Origin: Vreelandella titanicae BH1
Lineage (GTDB): Bacteria > Pseudomonadota > Gammaproteobacteria > Pseudomonadales > Halomonadaceae
Assembly: GCF_000336575.1 (NCBI RefSeq)
Contig: NZ_AOPO01000001.1
Span: 744,001-808,000 of the forward strand
Direction of reading: 5' to 3'
DNA: 64,000 nt
The first letter of the stretch is position 1; every line of letters begins with the position of its first letter. The notes beneath the pieces are model-generated. The model was not told where the DNA came from and made no database searches. It saw nothing but the letters and a program-made list of their open reading frames with translations. Shown piece by piece: positions 1-8,872 of this stretch. A program made the position numbers and the translations under genes.

Positions 1-223
1 CGCCTGCCTGGTAGTAGGCGCCCGCATAGGCCGTCCAGATCATGTAGCGAAACACGCCACTACCAATAAGGCTATAGCGCTGGCCGTGCTCCTCTACCGT
101 GCGCTCAAACACTTCGCCTTTTTCCGTCACACTGTTGGCCATCGCCCAAGGCGTTAGCGATAGGCCAGCTAACAGCAGTGACCATTGTATGGCGCGCCTA
201 GCCCCTAATAAGCATATAGACAT
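1..223 (-). CDS. Chalcone isomerase-like secreted protein (5' part only)
   Basis: The gene enters from the left edge on the minus strand; only its first 74 codons are in the window. The start is ATG at 223-221, with AGGAGG at 233-228. Residues 1 to about 29 form a signal peptide (hydrophobic LLLAGLSLTP, then AMA before the mature N-terminus). The mature start carries the pattern GSGVFRYMIWTAYAGAYY, typical of the bacterial chalcone-isomerase-like family (Chalcone_3). Those proteins are periplasmic or secreted and of unclear function; they are not true flavonoid enzymes. The assignment rests on this one motif and the signal peptide. Confidence 0.6.
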   Translation of the reverse strand, partial: MSICLLGARRAIQWSLLLAGLSLTPWAMANSVTEKGEVFERTVEEHGQRYSLIGSGVFRYMIWTAYAGAYYQAG

Positions 224-328
224 AGAACCTCCTCATGGCAGTATATCTATACATACCAACACACCATATAAAGGTTCCGTACAATATATATGATTGGCCG
301 TTCACTACTGATTATTAACACCACCCAC

Positions 329-1174
329 TTACCAGGCACGGCAGAGCATTAAATCGCAGTGCGGTTCACACAGGAGCATCTCGGTTAGCTGGCTGGTGTG
401 GTGGGGCTGACCGCGACTGCCGATCATCACGAGATCGGGCGTGTGGCGCTTCATATATGCTTGCAGCACATCACAGGGCGCGCCTTGTTCTAACACCAAC
501 TCCACATCGGGAACTCCTTCTAACTCGCGTATCAGGCTATCGACTTCGTTACTCAACTGCTCACGCAGACGCTGCACTTCATGTTCACGCCAATGGGCGT
601 AATAGGCTTGCGAACCCAACTCGCGCTCGCCGGGCAGTGTCCAGGCGTGCAACAGTGTCAGCGTGGCTTCAGGGAAGCGAATCAGCGCCTCTTTCAAGGT
701 ATGCCGCGCCGTCAGTGAAAAATCGATGGGCACCAAAATATGCTGCCAGGGCTGGGTCGGCTGGTGAGAAGAGACCACCACAGGGCATGGTGCACTGCGC
801 AGCACGCGCATTACCGTGGTACCCGCCAGCAGGTCTTTTTGCCCGCGCTTGCGATGCATGCCCAGCACAATCAGCTCGGCGTTGCGCTCATGAGCTTCGC
901 GGACGATTTCAACGTGAGGCGAGCCGGTCACGGTCTGGATCAGCGTTTTCGGCGCCTCTAGGGCGTAGTCTTCGCGTAGATCCGTCAACATGGTAGTGAT
1001 GTCTTCCACTACCGCGCTCTCGACATCCAGCAGCACACGTCTGGGTAGGTAAGGATCCAACACGTGCAGCACGTCTAGCTGAACACCCTGGGCATAGGCC
1101 AAACGTAACGCCCGAGCAAAAGCGGCGCGATTATCAGCGGAAAGATCGGTGGCAAACAGAATGGTGCGAGGCAT
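329..1174 (-). CDS. Tandem-domain universal stress protein (UspA family)
   Basis: 281 residues with two Usp domains. Domain 1 (about 1-140) begins RTILFATDLS and ends with the ATP-binding pattern GMHRKRG...AGTTVMRVLRSAPCPVVV. Domain 2 (about 143-281) begins HILVPIDFS, and its nucleotide loop (GSRGQPHHTSQ) is degenerate. Tandem Usp proteins are cytoplasmic stress or energy-state proteins with no single agreed reaction. A 7-bp stem with a 3-nt loop (1190-1206) lies just upstream of the ribosome binding site GAGGAGCG and could affect translation. thiD lies upstream on the same strand with a gap of 124 bases. Confidence 0.88.
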   Translation of the reverse strand: MPRTILFATDLSADNRAAFARALRLAYAQGVQLDVLHVLDPYLPRRVLLDVESAVVEDITTMLTDLREDYALEAPKTLIQTVTGSPHVEIVREAHERNAELIVLGMHRKRGQKDLLAGTTVMRVLRSAPCPVVVSSHQPTQPWQHILVPIDFSLTARHTLKEALIRFPEATLTLLHAWTLPGERELGSQAYYAHWREHEVQRLREQLSNEVDSLIRELEGVPDVELVLEQGAPCDVLQAYMKRHTPDLVMIGSRGQPHHTSQLTEMLLCEPHCDLMLCRAW

Positions 1175-1298
1175 GGCGAAACGCTCCTCGGCTGAGCAGC
1201 TCAGCCTTACAAGCCGTTAAGCAAACACTCCTTAGCATGGTGTGCAATGTCCATTCTCGCAAGCACTGTTGCCCAAATGCCACTGGCTACAGCTAGCA

Positions 1299-2129
1299 TC
1301 ACCACCAAGCGTGAAAATGGTGCACCGGGCCGCGTCCTTTCCCCACGTTTAAGCGCACGCTCGCCTCCAGGGCTGCGTGCAGCCACTGCTTGGCATCACT
1401 GATAGCGGCTACCGGGGCATCCCCTTCGGCATCCACGGGTAGCTTCGCCAAGCAGGCGGCGATCGCTGAGGAGAGCGCACAGCCGGTACCGTGCAAATTG
1501 TCGGTATCGATTCGCGAGGCGGGCAACCACTCATGACCATTGGGGGTTGCCAGCAAGTCTGGGCAGGTTTCCCCGCGCAGATGGCCGCCTTTCAGCACCA
1601 CATAGGGCGCGCCCAATTGCGTTAACCCCGGCAGCATCGCTTCCATGGCGTCTAAACTGGTGGGCGACGGCGTGTCGAGCAATACAGCGGCTTCCGGCAG
1701 ATTGGGGGTAATCACATCGGCTAGCGGCACGAGAATATCGCGGACTGCATGAATACCGGCGTCGTCGACCAGAACATCCCCGCTCTTGGCGACCATCACA
1801 GGGTCGAGCACAATCCAGCGTGGGCGGCGCTGACGCAGCACATCAGCAATAACCTCGGCGACTTCACGGCTCGCCACCATGCCAATTTTAACCGCGTCTA
1901 TCACCACATCATCCAGCAGGTGTTCCAACTGCTCGCGTATGGCCTGAGGCGAAACGGGGTACACCGAGGCCACCCTGCAGGTATTCTGGGCAATCACCGC
2001 GGTAATCACGTTGGTGCCGTAAACGCCAAGGGCTGAAAAGGTTTTTAGATCTCCCTGCAGCCCGGCGCCCCCCGAGGGATCGGAGCCGGCGATGGTAAGC
2101 ACATTGCGAAGACGGGAATGGGTAGACAT
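1299..2129 (-). CDS. thiD: Hydroxymethylpyrimidine/phosphomethylpyrimidine kinase
   Basis: 276 residues, full length for ThiD. The enzyme phosphorylates 4-amino-5-hydroxymethyl-2-methylpyrimidine and then its monophosphate, giving the pyrimidine half of thiamine. Visible: the N-terminal AGSDPSGGAGLQGDLKTF substrate/nucleotide loop, DPVMVAKSG in the centre, TPNLPEA, and the C-terminal anion-hole segment NLHGTGCALSSAIA with its catalytic cysteine. The start is supported by GAAGGAG upstream. It stands apart from other thi genes here. A strong terminator 85 bases or more upstream separates it from the TRAP operon on the same strand. Confidence 0.93.
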   Translation of the reverse strand: MSTHSRLRNVLTIAGSDPSGGAGLQGDLKTFSALGVYGTNVITAVIAQNTCRVASVYPVSPQAIREQLEHLLDDVVIDAVKIGMVASREVAEVIADVLRQRRPRWIVLDPVMVAKSGDVLVDDAGIHAVRDILVPLADVITPNLPEAAVLLDTPSPTSLDAMEAMLPGLTQLGAPYVVLKGGHLRGETCPDLLATPNGHEWLPASRIDTDNLHGTGCALSSAIAACLAKLPVDAEGDAPVAAISDAKQWLHAALEASVRLNVGKGRGPVHHFHAWW

Positions 2130-2213
2130 GGGGCTCCTTCACGGCAAAAACGTCACTGTACGCCTAGGATACCCAAGCTGGGCGACTTATGCTGCCGAAA
2201 ACGTACATACCAA

Positions 2214-2253
2214 ACACACTAACGAGCCGCCCGAAGGCGGCTCGTTAGTGTGT
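2214..2253 (-). terminator. Rho-independent terminator of the dctQMP operon
   Basis: A perfect 18-bp inverted repeat (arms 2214-2231 and 2236-2253) with a 4-nt loop. Read on the minus strand the loop is TTCG closed by C-G, the very stable UUCG tetraloop. It begins 16 bases past the dctP stop and is followed by GTTTGG, so the U-tract is short. Position and orientation fit termination of the TRAP operon ahead of thiD. Confidence 0.85.
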
Positions 2254-2268
2254 ATCAAGCACGGCAAA

Positions 2269-3381
2269 CTATTGCGCGGTGTCACCTTCCGGGTTGCGGG
2301 CGTTGTAATACGCCTGCTCGGAGATGGCGTGGTAATCCTCGACCTTCTCCTGGAACGCTTGATAGGAGTCATAGATACGCGTAGCTAATTCGCTCGATTC
2401 AGCCAGCTCGGCGACCACATCTTGAGAGTGCTCACGCGCCTGGGCCAGTACGTCATCGGGAATGCGGCGTAGCTCAACATCGTGCTCGTTCACCAGGGTT
2501 TCCAGCGCATCGTTGTTACGTGCGGTGTACTCATCCAGTACGCTCTGGTTAATGTCGCTAATAGCGGTACGCAGGATCGCCTGCAAATCCGCTGGCAGCT
2601 CCGCGAAAGCCTCTTCGTTAACGATTGCCTCAAACATGACCGTCGGCTCGTGCCAGCCTGGGTAGTAATAATAGTCGGCGGCTTGATGCAGTCCGAATGC
2701 CAGGTCGTTGTAAGGGCCAATCCACTCTGTTGCGTCAATCGCACCGGATTGCAGCGAAGTAAATATCTCGCCGCCCGGCATATTCACAATCGCGACACCC
2801 ATGCGGCTCATCACTTCGCCACCCAGGCCCGGCATACGCATTTTCAGTCCGTCGAGGTCGGCAACCGAATTGATCTCTTTGTTGTACCAGCCGCCCATCT
2901 GCACGCCTGAGGCACCCGCCACCATGACGTCAACGCCGAAGTCATCGTAGAGCTCGTTCCACAACTCCATACCGCCGCCATAGCTTAGCCAGGCGTTCAT
3001 CTCTTGTGCATTCATGCCAAACGGCACGGCAGCAAAGAACTGCGCAGCAGGCGCTTTGCCTTTCCAGTAGTAGGAGGCGGAGTGGCCTAGCTCAGCGGTA
3101 CCGTCAGAAACGGCGTCAAACACCTCAAACCCCGGTACCAACTGGCCAGCACCGAAGACTTCAATGGTCAGGCGGCCATCCGACATTTCATCGACCAGCT
3201 GGGATAACCGCTCGGGACCCTGACCAACACCTGGGAAATTTTTCGGCCAGGAGGTGACCATTTTCCAACGGAATTCTTCCTCTTGCGCCTGGGCGTGATT
3301 ATCAACGCTAGAGACTGCCAACAAACTGGCGGAAAGTGCAGTCGTCATGGCGATGGCAGTAGGGAGTGTCTTGGCTTTCAT
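2269..3381 (-). CDS. dctP: TRAP transporter substrate-binding protein (DctP family, TakP-like)
   Basis: 370 residues. The signal peptide (about 1-32) ends at ...AQAQ. The mature protein begins FRWKMVTSWPKNFPG. A substrate-carboxylate arginine is likely in GLKMRMPGLGGEV, and IDATEWIGPYNDLAFG and YYYYPGWHEPT match the TakP-type branch of DctP proteins that bind 2-oxo or related monocarboxylates. The ligand is inferred from family resemblance and remains uncertain. The gene is last in the operon dctQ-dctM-dctP, 168 bases behind dctM, and ends just before a strong terminator. It is periplasmic and delivers substrate to DctQM. Confidence 0.88.
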   Translation of the reverse strand: MKAKTLPTAIAMTTALSASLLAVSSVDNHAQAQEEEFRWKMVTSWPKNFPGVGQGPERLSQLVDEMSDGRLTIEVFGAGQLVPGFEVFDAVSDGTAELGHSASYYWKGKAPAAQFFAAVPFGMNAQEMNAWLSYGGGMELWNELYDDFGVDVMVAGASGVQMGGWYNKEINSVADLDGLKMRMPGLGGEVMSRMGVAIVNMPGGEIFTSLQSGAIDATEWIGPYNDLAFGLHQAADYYYYPGWHEPTVMFEAIVNEEAFAELPADLQAILRTAISDINQSVLDEYTARNNDALETLVNEHDVELRRIPDDVLAQAREHSQDVVAELAESSELATRIYDSYQAFQEKVEDYHAISEQAYYNARNPEGDTAQ

Positions 3382-3430
3382 ACAATAACCCTCTTACTTT
3401 CTATTATTACTATTATGAGTAGGGAATACT

Positions 3431-3455
3431 CCGCCTAGCGTAGAACACTAGGCGG
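3431..3455 (-). other. Intercistronic hairpin between dctM and dctP
   Basis: An 8-bp perfect stem (CCGCCTAG at 3431-3438, CTAGGCGG at 3448-3455) with a 9-nt loop lies in the 168-base gap between dctM and dctP. No U-tract follows on the minus strand, so it is not a convincing terminator. It could protect the dctP mRNA 5' end and help raise binding-protein output over the permease. A 12-bp palindrome (GCCATTAATGGC, 3466-3477) lies beside it. Confidence 0.35.
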
Positions 3456-3549
3456 TTTACTTCAGGCCATTAATGGCTATTTACTGCTTATTAATTAGGT
3501 TGCCACTTCTTAACGTTGATAGCAGCGATGTTTTTCAACTAACCCTTTA

Positions 3550-4956
3550 TTAGCCAAACTGCGCTGGCAGCCACGTTGCCAACTGCGGGAAGAACGTTAG
3601 CATCAGCAACATACCCAGTTGCATTAGGATAAACGGGATAACGCCACGGTAAATAGCCGAGGTAGATACAGATGGCGGCGCTACGCCACGCAGATAGAAC
3701 AGCGCAAAGCCGAACGGCGGCGTTAAGAACGACGTTTGTAGGTTAATCGCGATCATGATGCCCAGCCAAATCGGGTCAAGGCCCATGGCAAGCAAGATCG
3801 GCCCGACAATGGGCACCACCACAAAGGTGATTTCGATAAAGTCGAGAATAAAGCCGAGCAAAAAGATCACCAGCATAACGATGATCGTCGCGCCGACCAC
3901 CCCACCAGGCATACCCTCGAACAGTTCGGTCACCATGTGTTCGCCGCCGTAAGCACGAAACACCAGCGAAAACAGCGCTGCACCGATCAGGATCAAAAAC
4001 ACCATGGTAGTCACGTGAGTGGTCGAACGCAGCACGTCCTTCAACGTCGCCCAATCGAGCTGACGATAAGCCAGCGCCAGCACTAAAGCGCCGAAGGCGC
4101 CTACCGCTGAGGCCTCGGTCGGCGTGGCAAAACCACTAAGAATCGAGCCCAGTACCGCCACAATCAGCACCACCGGTGGCACCAACCCTTTGAGCAGTAG
4201 CATGCCAATCCCTGAGGTATGACCAAGCTCGGCCATCAACTCTTCACGGTCGGCAGCAGGCGCCATATGCGGACGCAACCAGGCCACCAGGGCCACATAG
4301 ACCATGTACATCACGACCAGAAGTAGCCCAGGCACCAGCGCGCCCATAAACAGGTCGCCCACGGAGACCGTTTTAGGGCTGAAGATACCCATATCCAACT
4401 GCGCCTGCTGATACGCCGATGACAGCACATCACCAAGCAGTACCAAGGCAATGGAAGGCGGAATAATCTGCCCCAGAGTGCCGGTGGCGCAGATGGTGCC
4501 GGTTGCCAACGAGGTGCTGTAGCCACGCTTTAGCATGGTGGGAAGCGACATCAGCCCCATGGTGACCACCGTGGCCCCCACAATACCGGTAGAGGCAGCC
4601 ATCAGCATACCCACCAGGGTCACCGAAATACCCAGGCCACCGCGCATGGCACCAAACAGCAGAGCCATGGCATCCAGCAGCGTCTCAGCCACTTTGGATT
4701 TTTCCAGCAACACGCCCATCAAGACAAATAGCGGCACCGCCAACAGCGTTTGGTTGGTCATTATGCCGTAGAGCCGGTTGGGCAAGGCGGCAAGATAGCC
4801 ACTATCAAAGTTAGCGTCGATACCGATGGCTTCCAACCCGAGTCCCATTCCGGCAAACAGCAGCGCCGTGCCCGCCAGCGAAAGCGCCACGGGAAAGCCG
4901 AACATCAACACAATACAGATAACGGCAAATAAAATAACTGGCATAAATTCCAGCAT
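3550..4956 (-). CDS. dctM: TRAP transporter large permease subunit
   Basis: 468 residues and strongly hydrophobic, with about 12-13 membrane segments, as usual for DctM. Family landmarks include GGLGISVTLVGMLMAASTGIVGATVVTMGL, a repeated inverted half with GFATPTEASAVGAFGAL, and LGFILDFIEITFVVVPIVGPIL. It forms the Na+-coupled transmembrane channel for the substrate supplied by DctP. The start is ATG 4956-4954, sharing its A with the dctQ stop (TGATG) and preceded by GAGGAG. The TTG three bases further upstream is less likely. Confidence 0.92.
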   Translation of the reverse strand: MLEFMPVILFAVICIVLMFGFPVALSLAGTALLFAGMGLGLEAIGIDANFDSGYLAALPNRLYGIMTNQTLLAVPLFVLMGVLLEKSKVAETLLDAMALLFGAMRGGLGISVTLVGMLMAASTGIVGATVVTMGLMSLPTMLKRGYSTSLATGTICATGTLGQIIPPSIALVLLGDVLSSAYQQAQLDMGIFSPKTVSVGDLFMGALVPGLLLVVMYMVYVALVAWLRPHMAPAADREELMAELGHTSGIGMLLLKGLVPPVVLIVAVLGSILSGFATPTEASAVGAFGALVLALAYRQLDWATLKDVLRSTTHVTTMVFLILIGAALFSLVFRAYGGEHMVTELFEGMPGGVVGATIIVMLVIFLLGFILDFIEITFVVVPIVGPILLAMGLDPIWLGIMIAINLQTSFLTPPFGFALFYLRGVAPPSVSTSAIYRGVIPFILMQLGMLLMLTFFPQLATWLPAQFG

Positions 4957-5516
4957 CAAACACGCTCCTCAAGGTGATTGCCACCAGCAGCTCCCGGCGT
5001 TATCCGCCCGGTCATCACGTAGCCATTGCGCACAATTTCAATCACGCCTTGCACGATCATCAGCACGGCAAACAACGGTATCAAGGTTTTCAGAGCGTAG
5101 ACTGCCGGAATACCGCCGTAATCGGAGGAGGTCTCCAGAATACGCCAGGAGTTGGCCACGTAGCCCAGACTGGAAGCGATGATAAAGACCATCACTGGAA
5201 TCAATAGCGTGATAATGCCCACCACATTGATTAACGCCTGGCGACGCGGGGTCATGCCTCGATAGAAGATATCCACCCGCACGTGGCCGTCGTGGCGAAA
5301 CGTATAGGCGGCAGCGAGCATAAACACGCTGGCGTGCATATACATCACTAGTTCTTGCATGAAGATGCTATTCACACTGAAGGCATAGCGAAGCAGTACA
5401 ATCGCGAACTGAATCAACATCATAAGGATGATCAGCCACGCAAGGGTACGCCCGAACCATTCGGAAGCGCGGTCCAGCGCACCAATAAAAGCAGGTAGTT
5501 GTGTTGTGTCCGACAT
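4956..5516 (-). CDS. dctQ: TRAP transporter small permease subunit
   Basis: 186 residues with four predicted membrane helices (about 20-45, 56-78, 98-120, 142-165). The motif YTFRHDGHVRVDIFY is the DctQ signature. It partners DctM in the inner membrane. It is the first gene of the operon dctQ-dctM-dctP; its stop overlaps the dctM start. The 101 bases upstream, before the EEP-family gene, must hold the promoter, but no box was clear. Confidence 0.9.
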   Translation of the reverse strand: MSDTTQLPAFIGALDRASEWFGRTLAWLIILMMLIQFAIVLLRYAFSVNSIFMQELVMYMHASVFMLAAAYTFRHDGHVRVDIFYRGMTPRRQALINVVGIITLLIPVMVFIIASSLGYVANSWRILETSSDYGGIPAVYALKTLIPLFAVLMIVQGVIEIVRNGYVMTGRITPGAAGGNHLEERV

Positions 5517-5617
5517 GGGAGTGTCTCGCGTAAAACGGCTAAGGGGATCAGCGTCCCAGACAATAGCGCATATACGCGGACAATGCAGCGCTCACGGAGT
5601 GCACAGCGTGCTTATTA

Positions 5618-6454
5618 TTAAACGCTTGAACGAATTGCCGCTAAACAGGCCTCGGGCAAGGGTAAATCGACAGCAATCGGCAGGTGGTCAGAGAAGAGAT
5701 GATCCAGCACCCGCACTTCGGCGGCCTCTAACGATTGCGAAAGCAGAATATGATCCAACGCATGGCGCGGCTGCCAGGAGGGGTAACTGAACAGGGGTTT
5801 AACCGGGTGCAGCGGTAGCGACGCACTAAAACGCTCGTGAGCGTGCAGTTGGTCAGGGGTGCAGTTGAGATCCCCCATGACCACCACGTGGCGCAGTGGT
5901 TGAATAATATCGCTTAAGTAGTTGAGCTGACGCACCCGGCCGCGGTGGCTTAGCGCCAGGTGGGCAACAAAGATATGCAGCGCATCAGGCCCTTCGCCAA
6001 AGCGGGCGTGAATCGCACCGCGCCCTGGCATTGCCCCCGGCAAACGGTGCTCTTCTATTTGGCTGGGTACCAAGCGCGAGAGTAAACCGTTACTGTGCTG
6101 GGCAATGTGCCCCAGATTGCGATTGAGCTGCTGAACATGATGGGGAAACCCCGCTTGGGCAGCGAGATACTCCACCTGATTGACGCGGCTTGAGCGAAAA
6201 CTACCGCCATCGACCTCTTGCAGCCCCACCACGTCAAACTTGCTCAGCACTTCGCCCATCACGTCCAGCCGCTTCTGGCGACGCGGGTTGGGCAGTAGGT
6301 GCTGCCAACTGCGCGTAAGATAGTGATGGTACGCCGAGGTCTGGATGCCCACCTGCAAATTAAAGGTCAGCAAACGCAAGTGCCCATCTTCAAACAGCGT
6401 CGAGCGTGAGCCATTGATGGCTGTTGTGTCACGCTCCCTCGCTTCACGCAACAC
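5618..6454 (-). CDS. Endonuclease/exonuclease/phosphatase (EEP) family protein
   Basis: 278 residues. Catalytic landmarks of the EEP fold are present in order: LTFNLQ, GLQEVDGG (metal-binding Glu), SNGLLSR, VAHLALSHRGR, GDLNCTPDQ (Asp/Asn pair), LDHILLS and SDHLPIAVDL (catalytic Asp-His). The fold acts on phosphodiesters or phosphomonoesters; the substrate is unknown. No signal peptide or membrane anchor is seen. The start used is GTG at 6454, two bases after the dsbA stop; no strong Shine-Dalgarno is visible, so translational coupling to dsbA is likely. An EEP gene next to dsbA and cytochrome c4 is a conserved arrangement in pseudomonads and relatives. Confidence 0.85.
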   Translation of the reverse strand: MLREARERDTTAINGSRSTLFEDGHLRLLTFNLQVGIQTSAYHHYLTRSWQHLLPNPRRQKRLDVMGEVLSKFDVVGLQEVDGGSFRSSRVNQVEYLAAQAGFPHHVQQLNRNLGHIAQHSNGLLSRLVPSQIEEHRLPGAMPGRGAIHARFGEGPDALHIFVAHLALSHRGRVRQLNYLSDIIQPLRHVVVMGDLNCTPDQLHAHERFSASLPLHPVKPLFSYPSWQPRHALDHILLSQSLEAAEVRVLDHLFSDHLPIAVDLPLPEACLAAIRSSV

Positions 6455-6456
6455 GG

Positions 6457-7098
6457 TTACTCTGTGCGCTCTTCACGCACCTGCTCAACCAACGCTTCAG
6501 CGACTTTCGGCATGTTTTCCAGGCTACCGGCTGAGCTCGGCGTCACCAGAAAACGGCCATCAATCACCAGGGCAGGCACACCCATTAACTTCATTTTGCG
6601 CATACGGTTATTGGCATCATTCACTTCGCTACGCACACCAAAGTCAGTCAGCGCTTGCTTGGCCTCTTCTTCGCTGACGCCGTAGTTGGCAAAGAAAGCA
6701 GCAATCTCATCGGGCTCTGTGAGCGACTGATTTTCCTGATGAATGGCGTTAAAGAAGTCGGCGTGTAGCTCCTCTTCGATACCCAGCGACTCAGCTGCAT
6801 AGAATGCTGTAGCGTGGGTATTCCAATCCCCACCCATGGTGGCGGGCATTTTGACGACACTAACGTCATCGTCCAGGGTCTCGTACCACTCATTAATCGG
6901 CGTTTGCAGGCGGTAGCAGTGCGGGCAGCCAAACCAAAATACTTCGGTGACTTCAATTTGCCCGTCATCAACCTGGGTTTCTACCGGCGTTTCAAGCAGC
7001 TCATAATGTTGGCCTTCAACCACTTCCTGGGCACTCACTGCCGCAGAAAGCCCCAAACCTGCCACTGCAACCATTAGCGTTTTGAACATATTAGACAT
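6457..7098 (-). CDS. dsbA: Thiol:disulfide interchange protein DsbA
   Basis: 213 residues: signal peptide 1 to about 23 (cut after VSA), thioredoxin fold with active site CPHC in FWFGCPHCYRL, and the cis-proline loop GVPALVIDGRF. This periplasmic oxidant forms disulfides in secreted proteins. The start is ATG 7098 with GGAG 11 bases before it. It lies 155 bases downstream of the cytochrome c4 gene on the same strand. The EEP gene follows after two bases. Confidence 0.93.
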   Translation of the reverse strand: MSNMFKTLMVAVAGLGLSAAVSAQEVVEGQHYELLETPVETQVDDGQIEVTEVFWFGCPHCYRLQTPINEWYETLDDDVSVVKMPATMGGDWNTHATAFYAAESLGIEEELHADFFNAIHQENQSLTEPDEIAAFFANYGVSEEEAKQALTDFGVRSEVNDANNRMRKMKLMGVPALVIDGRFLVTPSSAGSLENMPKVAEALVEQVREERTE

Positions 7099-7253
7099 CG
7101 TGTAAGTTTCTCCGTGGGTAAGCGGGGAGTGAGACCGTTGATAAGCCAGCGGGTTCCCTCAGCTAGCGAACGTTGCCTAGTGAGGGCCCGCAAACGGCAT
7201 AAGGAAGTGTTTAGGCTATCGATTGCTGGTTTTAAACGCGCTTATTGACAACC

Positions 7254-7883
7254 TTAGTTCAAACCCAGCACATAATTAGCCACTGCTTCCATATCGTTGT
7301 CGCTCATTTTTGAAGCGATGTCGCCCATGATGTTATTGGGGCTATTGTTACGATCGCCTGACGCGAATGCCTGCAACGTTGAGACCGTGTACTGAGCGTG
7401 CTGCCCAGATAGACCGGGGTAAACGGCGCTGCCGATACCGACACCCGTTGGCGTATGGCAGGCTGAACAGGCAGGAATGCCCTTGGACATATCACCAGCG
7501 CGGTAAAGCTCTTCACCGCGAGCCAGCAACTCAGCGTCTTCGTCGCTGGTCTGGCCCAAGTTGGCATCCTGGCGCGCAAAGTGTGCTGCCACATCCCAGG
7601 CATCCTGGTCGGAGAAGTCATCCACTTGGCCGGCCATTTGGGGAACCATGCGGTTGCCGTCGCGGATATCCATAATCTGTTTCGCCAGATAGGACATCTG
7701 CTGACCCGCTAGATTAGGGAAAGCGCCCGATGGGCTAATGCCCTGTTGCCCATGACAGGCGGCACAGGTCTGGGCCATTTCCTGGCCAGCGGATGCGTCA
7801 GCATCAGCTTGATAGTCCGTTTGAGCGTGGGCGATGCCAACGGCGCCCATGGTAATTGCTAGGCTTGCCAGTAACTTTCTCAT
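7254..7883 (-). CDS. Dihaem cytochrome c4
   Basis: 209 residues with a signal peptide (cut after AHA, about residue 20) and two class I c-type haem domains, with CAACH in the first half and CSACH in the second. Each has a candidate Met ligand (MVPQM; NNIMGD). The length and the two-domain duplication match cytochrome c4, a periplasmic electron carrier to terminal oxidases. The gene is divergent from engB, as in Pseudomonas. Confidence 0.9.
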   Translation of the reverse strand: MRKLLASLAITMGAVGIAHAQTDYQADADASAGQEMAQTCAACHGQQGISPSGAFPNLAGQQMSYLAKQIMDIRDGNRMVPQMAGQVDDFSDQDAWDVAAHFARQDANLGQTSDEDAELLARGEELYRAGDMSKGIPACSACHTPTGVGIGSAVYPGLSGQHAQYTVSTLQAFASGDRNNSPNNIMGDIASKMSDNDMEAVANYVLGLN

Positions 7884-8233
7884 TGCTATTCCACTATGCC
7901 GTTTTATGTTTGACTGGTACGCACCCTGGGCGCTTCCCAGGTTTCACAAGTTACCAGGGTTAGCTCCGCCAATACCAACCTTCGCTAATACCAACAACGT
8001 ATCGCGATGGTACACTAGCGCCCCAGGTCGCAGATATAAACCGCTTGCATTATAACGAATCACCCCAGCGGCGGGAATGCAAGTGCTGGACTGCTTTAGG
8101 GGTAATTCGTCGCGGTACTGCTCTCAATTCTCTATCATGAGTCGCTATCATGCGTTCTACTTTATCGAAGCGATAGAGAGGTGATAGTGCGCAGAGTAGG
8201 CCGCTTTTATGTTCGTTTTTCAGGATCAACCCA
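7884..8233. other. Divergent intergenic region, cytochrome c4 / engB
   Basis: 350 bases between divergent genes, so promoters for both should lie here. No gene or tRNA is seen. Weak inverted repeats occur around 8130-8178 (CTCTATC / GATAGAG and a local TATCG-AAG-CGATA), too weak to call a small RNA. No convincing -35/-10 pair could be fixed by eye. Confidence 0.4.
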
Positions 8234-8872
8234 ATGACTACCCCCCATGATAGCCCAGTCCCTCGGCTGAACTACCCGACGGCAAGTTTTCTTATCAGCG
8301 CCCCCACCCTGGCCCTGTGCCCGGATGATACCGGCGCAGAAGTAGCCTTTGCCGGGCGTTCAAACGCGGGCAAATCCAGTGCTATCAACGCATTAACGCA
8401 ACAAAATGCGTTAGCGCGCACCTCGCGCACACCGGGGCGCACCCAACTGATCAACTTTTTCAGCGTTATGAACGACGAGTCGCGGCGTTTGGTCGACCTA
8501 CCCGGCTACGGTTACGCCAAGGTGCCGGAGGCGGTCAAGCTAGAGTGGCAAAAGCACCTAGCCGAGTACCTGCGCAACCGTTTCAGTCTACGCGGCTTAG
8601 TACTGCTAATGGACGTGCGCCACCCGCTCACCGAGTTCGACCAAATGATGCTCGATTATGCTGACCAGCGCGGCATGCCGGTGCATATTTTGCTCACCAA
8701 AGCCGACAAACTGAAAAAAGGCCCTGCCAGCGCTGCGTTGCAAAAAGTGCGCTCACGCTTGAAAGAGTGGGAAGACCTCGTCTCTGTTCAGCTGTTCTCT
8801 TCACTCAAGCGCGACGGCGTCGATACGCTGTCCCAGAAACTCAATCAGTGGCTGTATACACCGCCAGAATGA
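8234..8872 (+). CDS. engB: Ribosome biogenesis GTPase EngB (YihA/YsxC)
   Basis: 212 residues, usual length. GTPase motifs: G1 [10 protein letters not shown]2 region [11 protein letters not shown]3 [11 protein letters not shown]4 TKADK. EngB is an essential TrmE-Era-Bms1-like GTPase for late assembly of the large ribosomal subunit. The start ATG has only a weak purine stretch (CAGGAT) before it. The last 28 bases overlap the end of the convergent HAD-family gene. Confidence 0.94.
   Translation: MTTPHDSPVPRLNYPTASFLISAPTLALCPDDTGAEVAFAGRSNAGKSSAINALTQQNALARTSRTPGRTQLINFFSVMNDESRRLVDLPGYGYAKVPEAVKLEWQKHLAEYLRNRFSLRGLVLLMDVRHPLTEFDQMMLDYADQRGMPVHILLTKADKLKKGPASAALQKVRSRLKEWEDLVSVQLFSSLKRDGVDTLSQKLNQWLYTPPE

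Noticed and set aside
8130..8178. Inverted repeats before engB as a small RNA (Spot 42-like position)
   Set aside because: Stems of 5-7 bp only, no terminator-like T-run and no sequence likeness to Spot 42.
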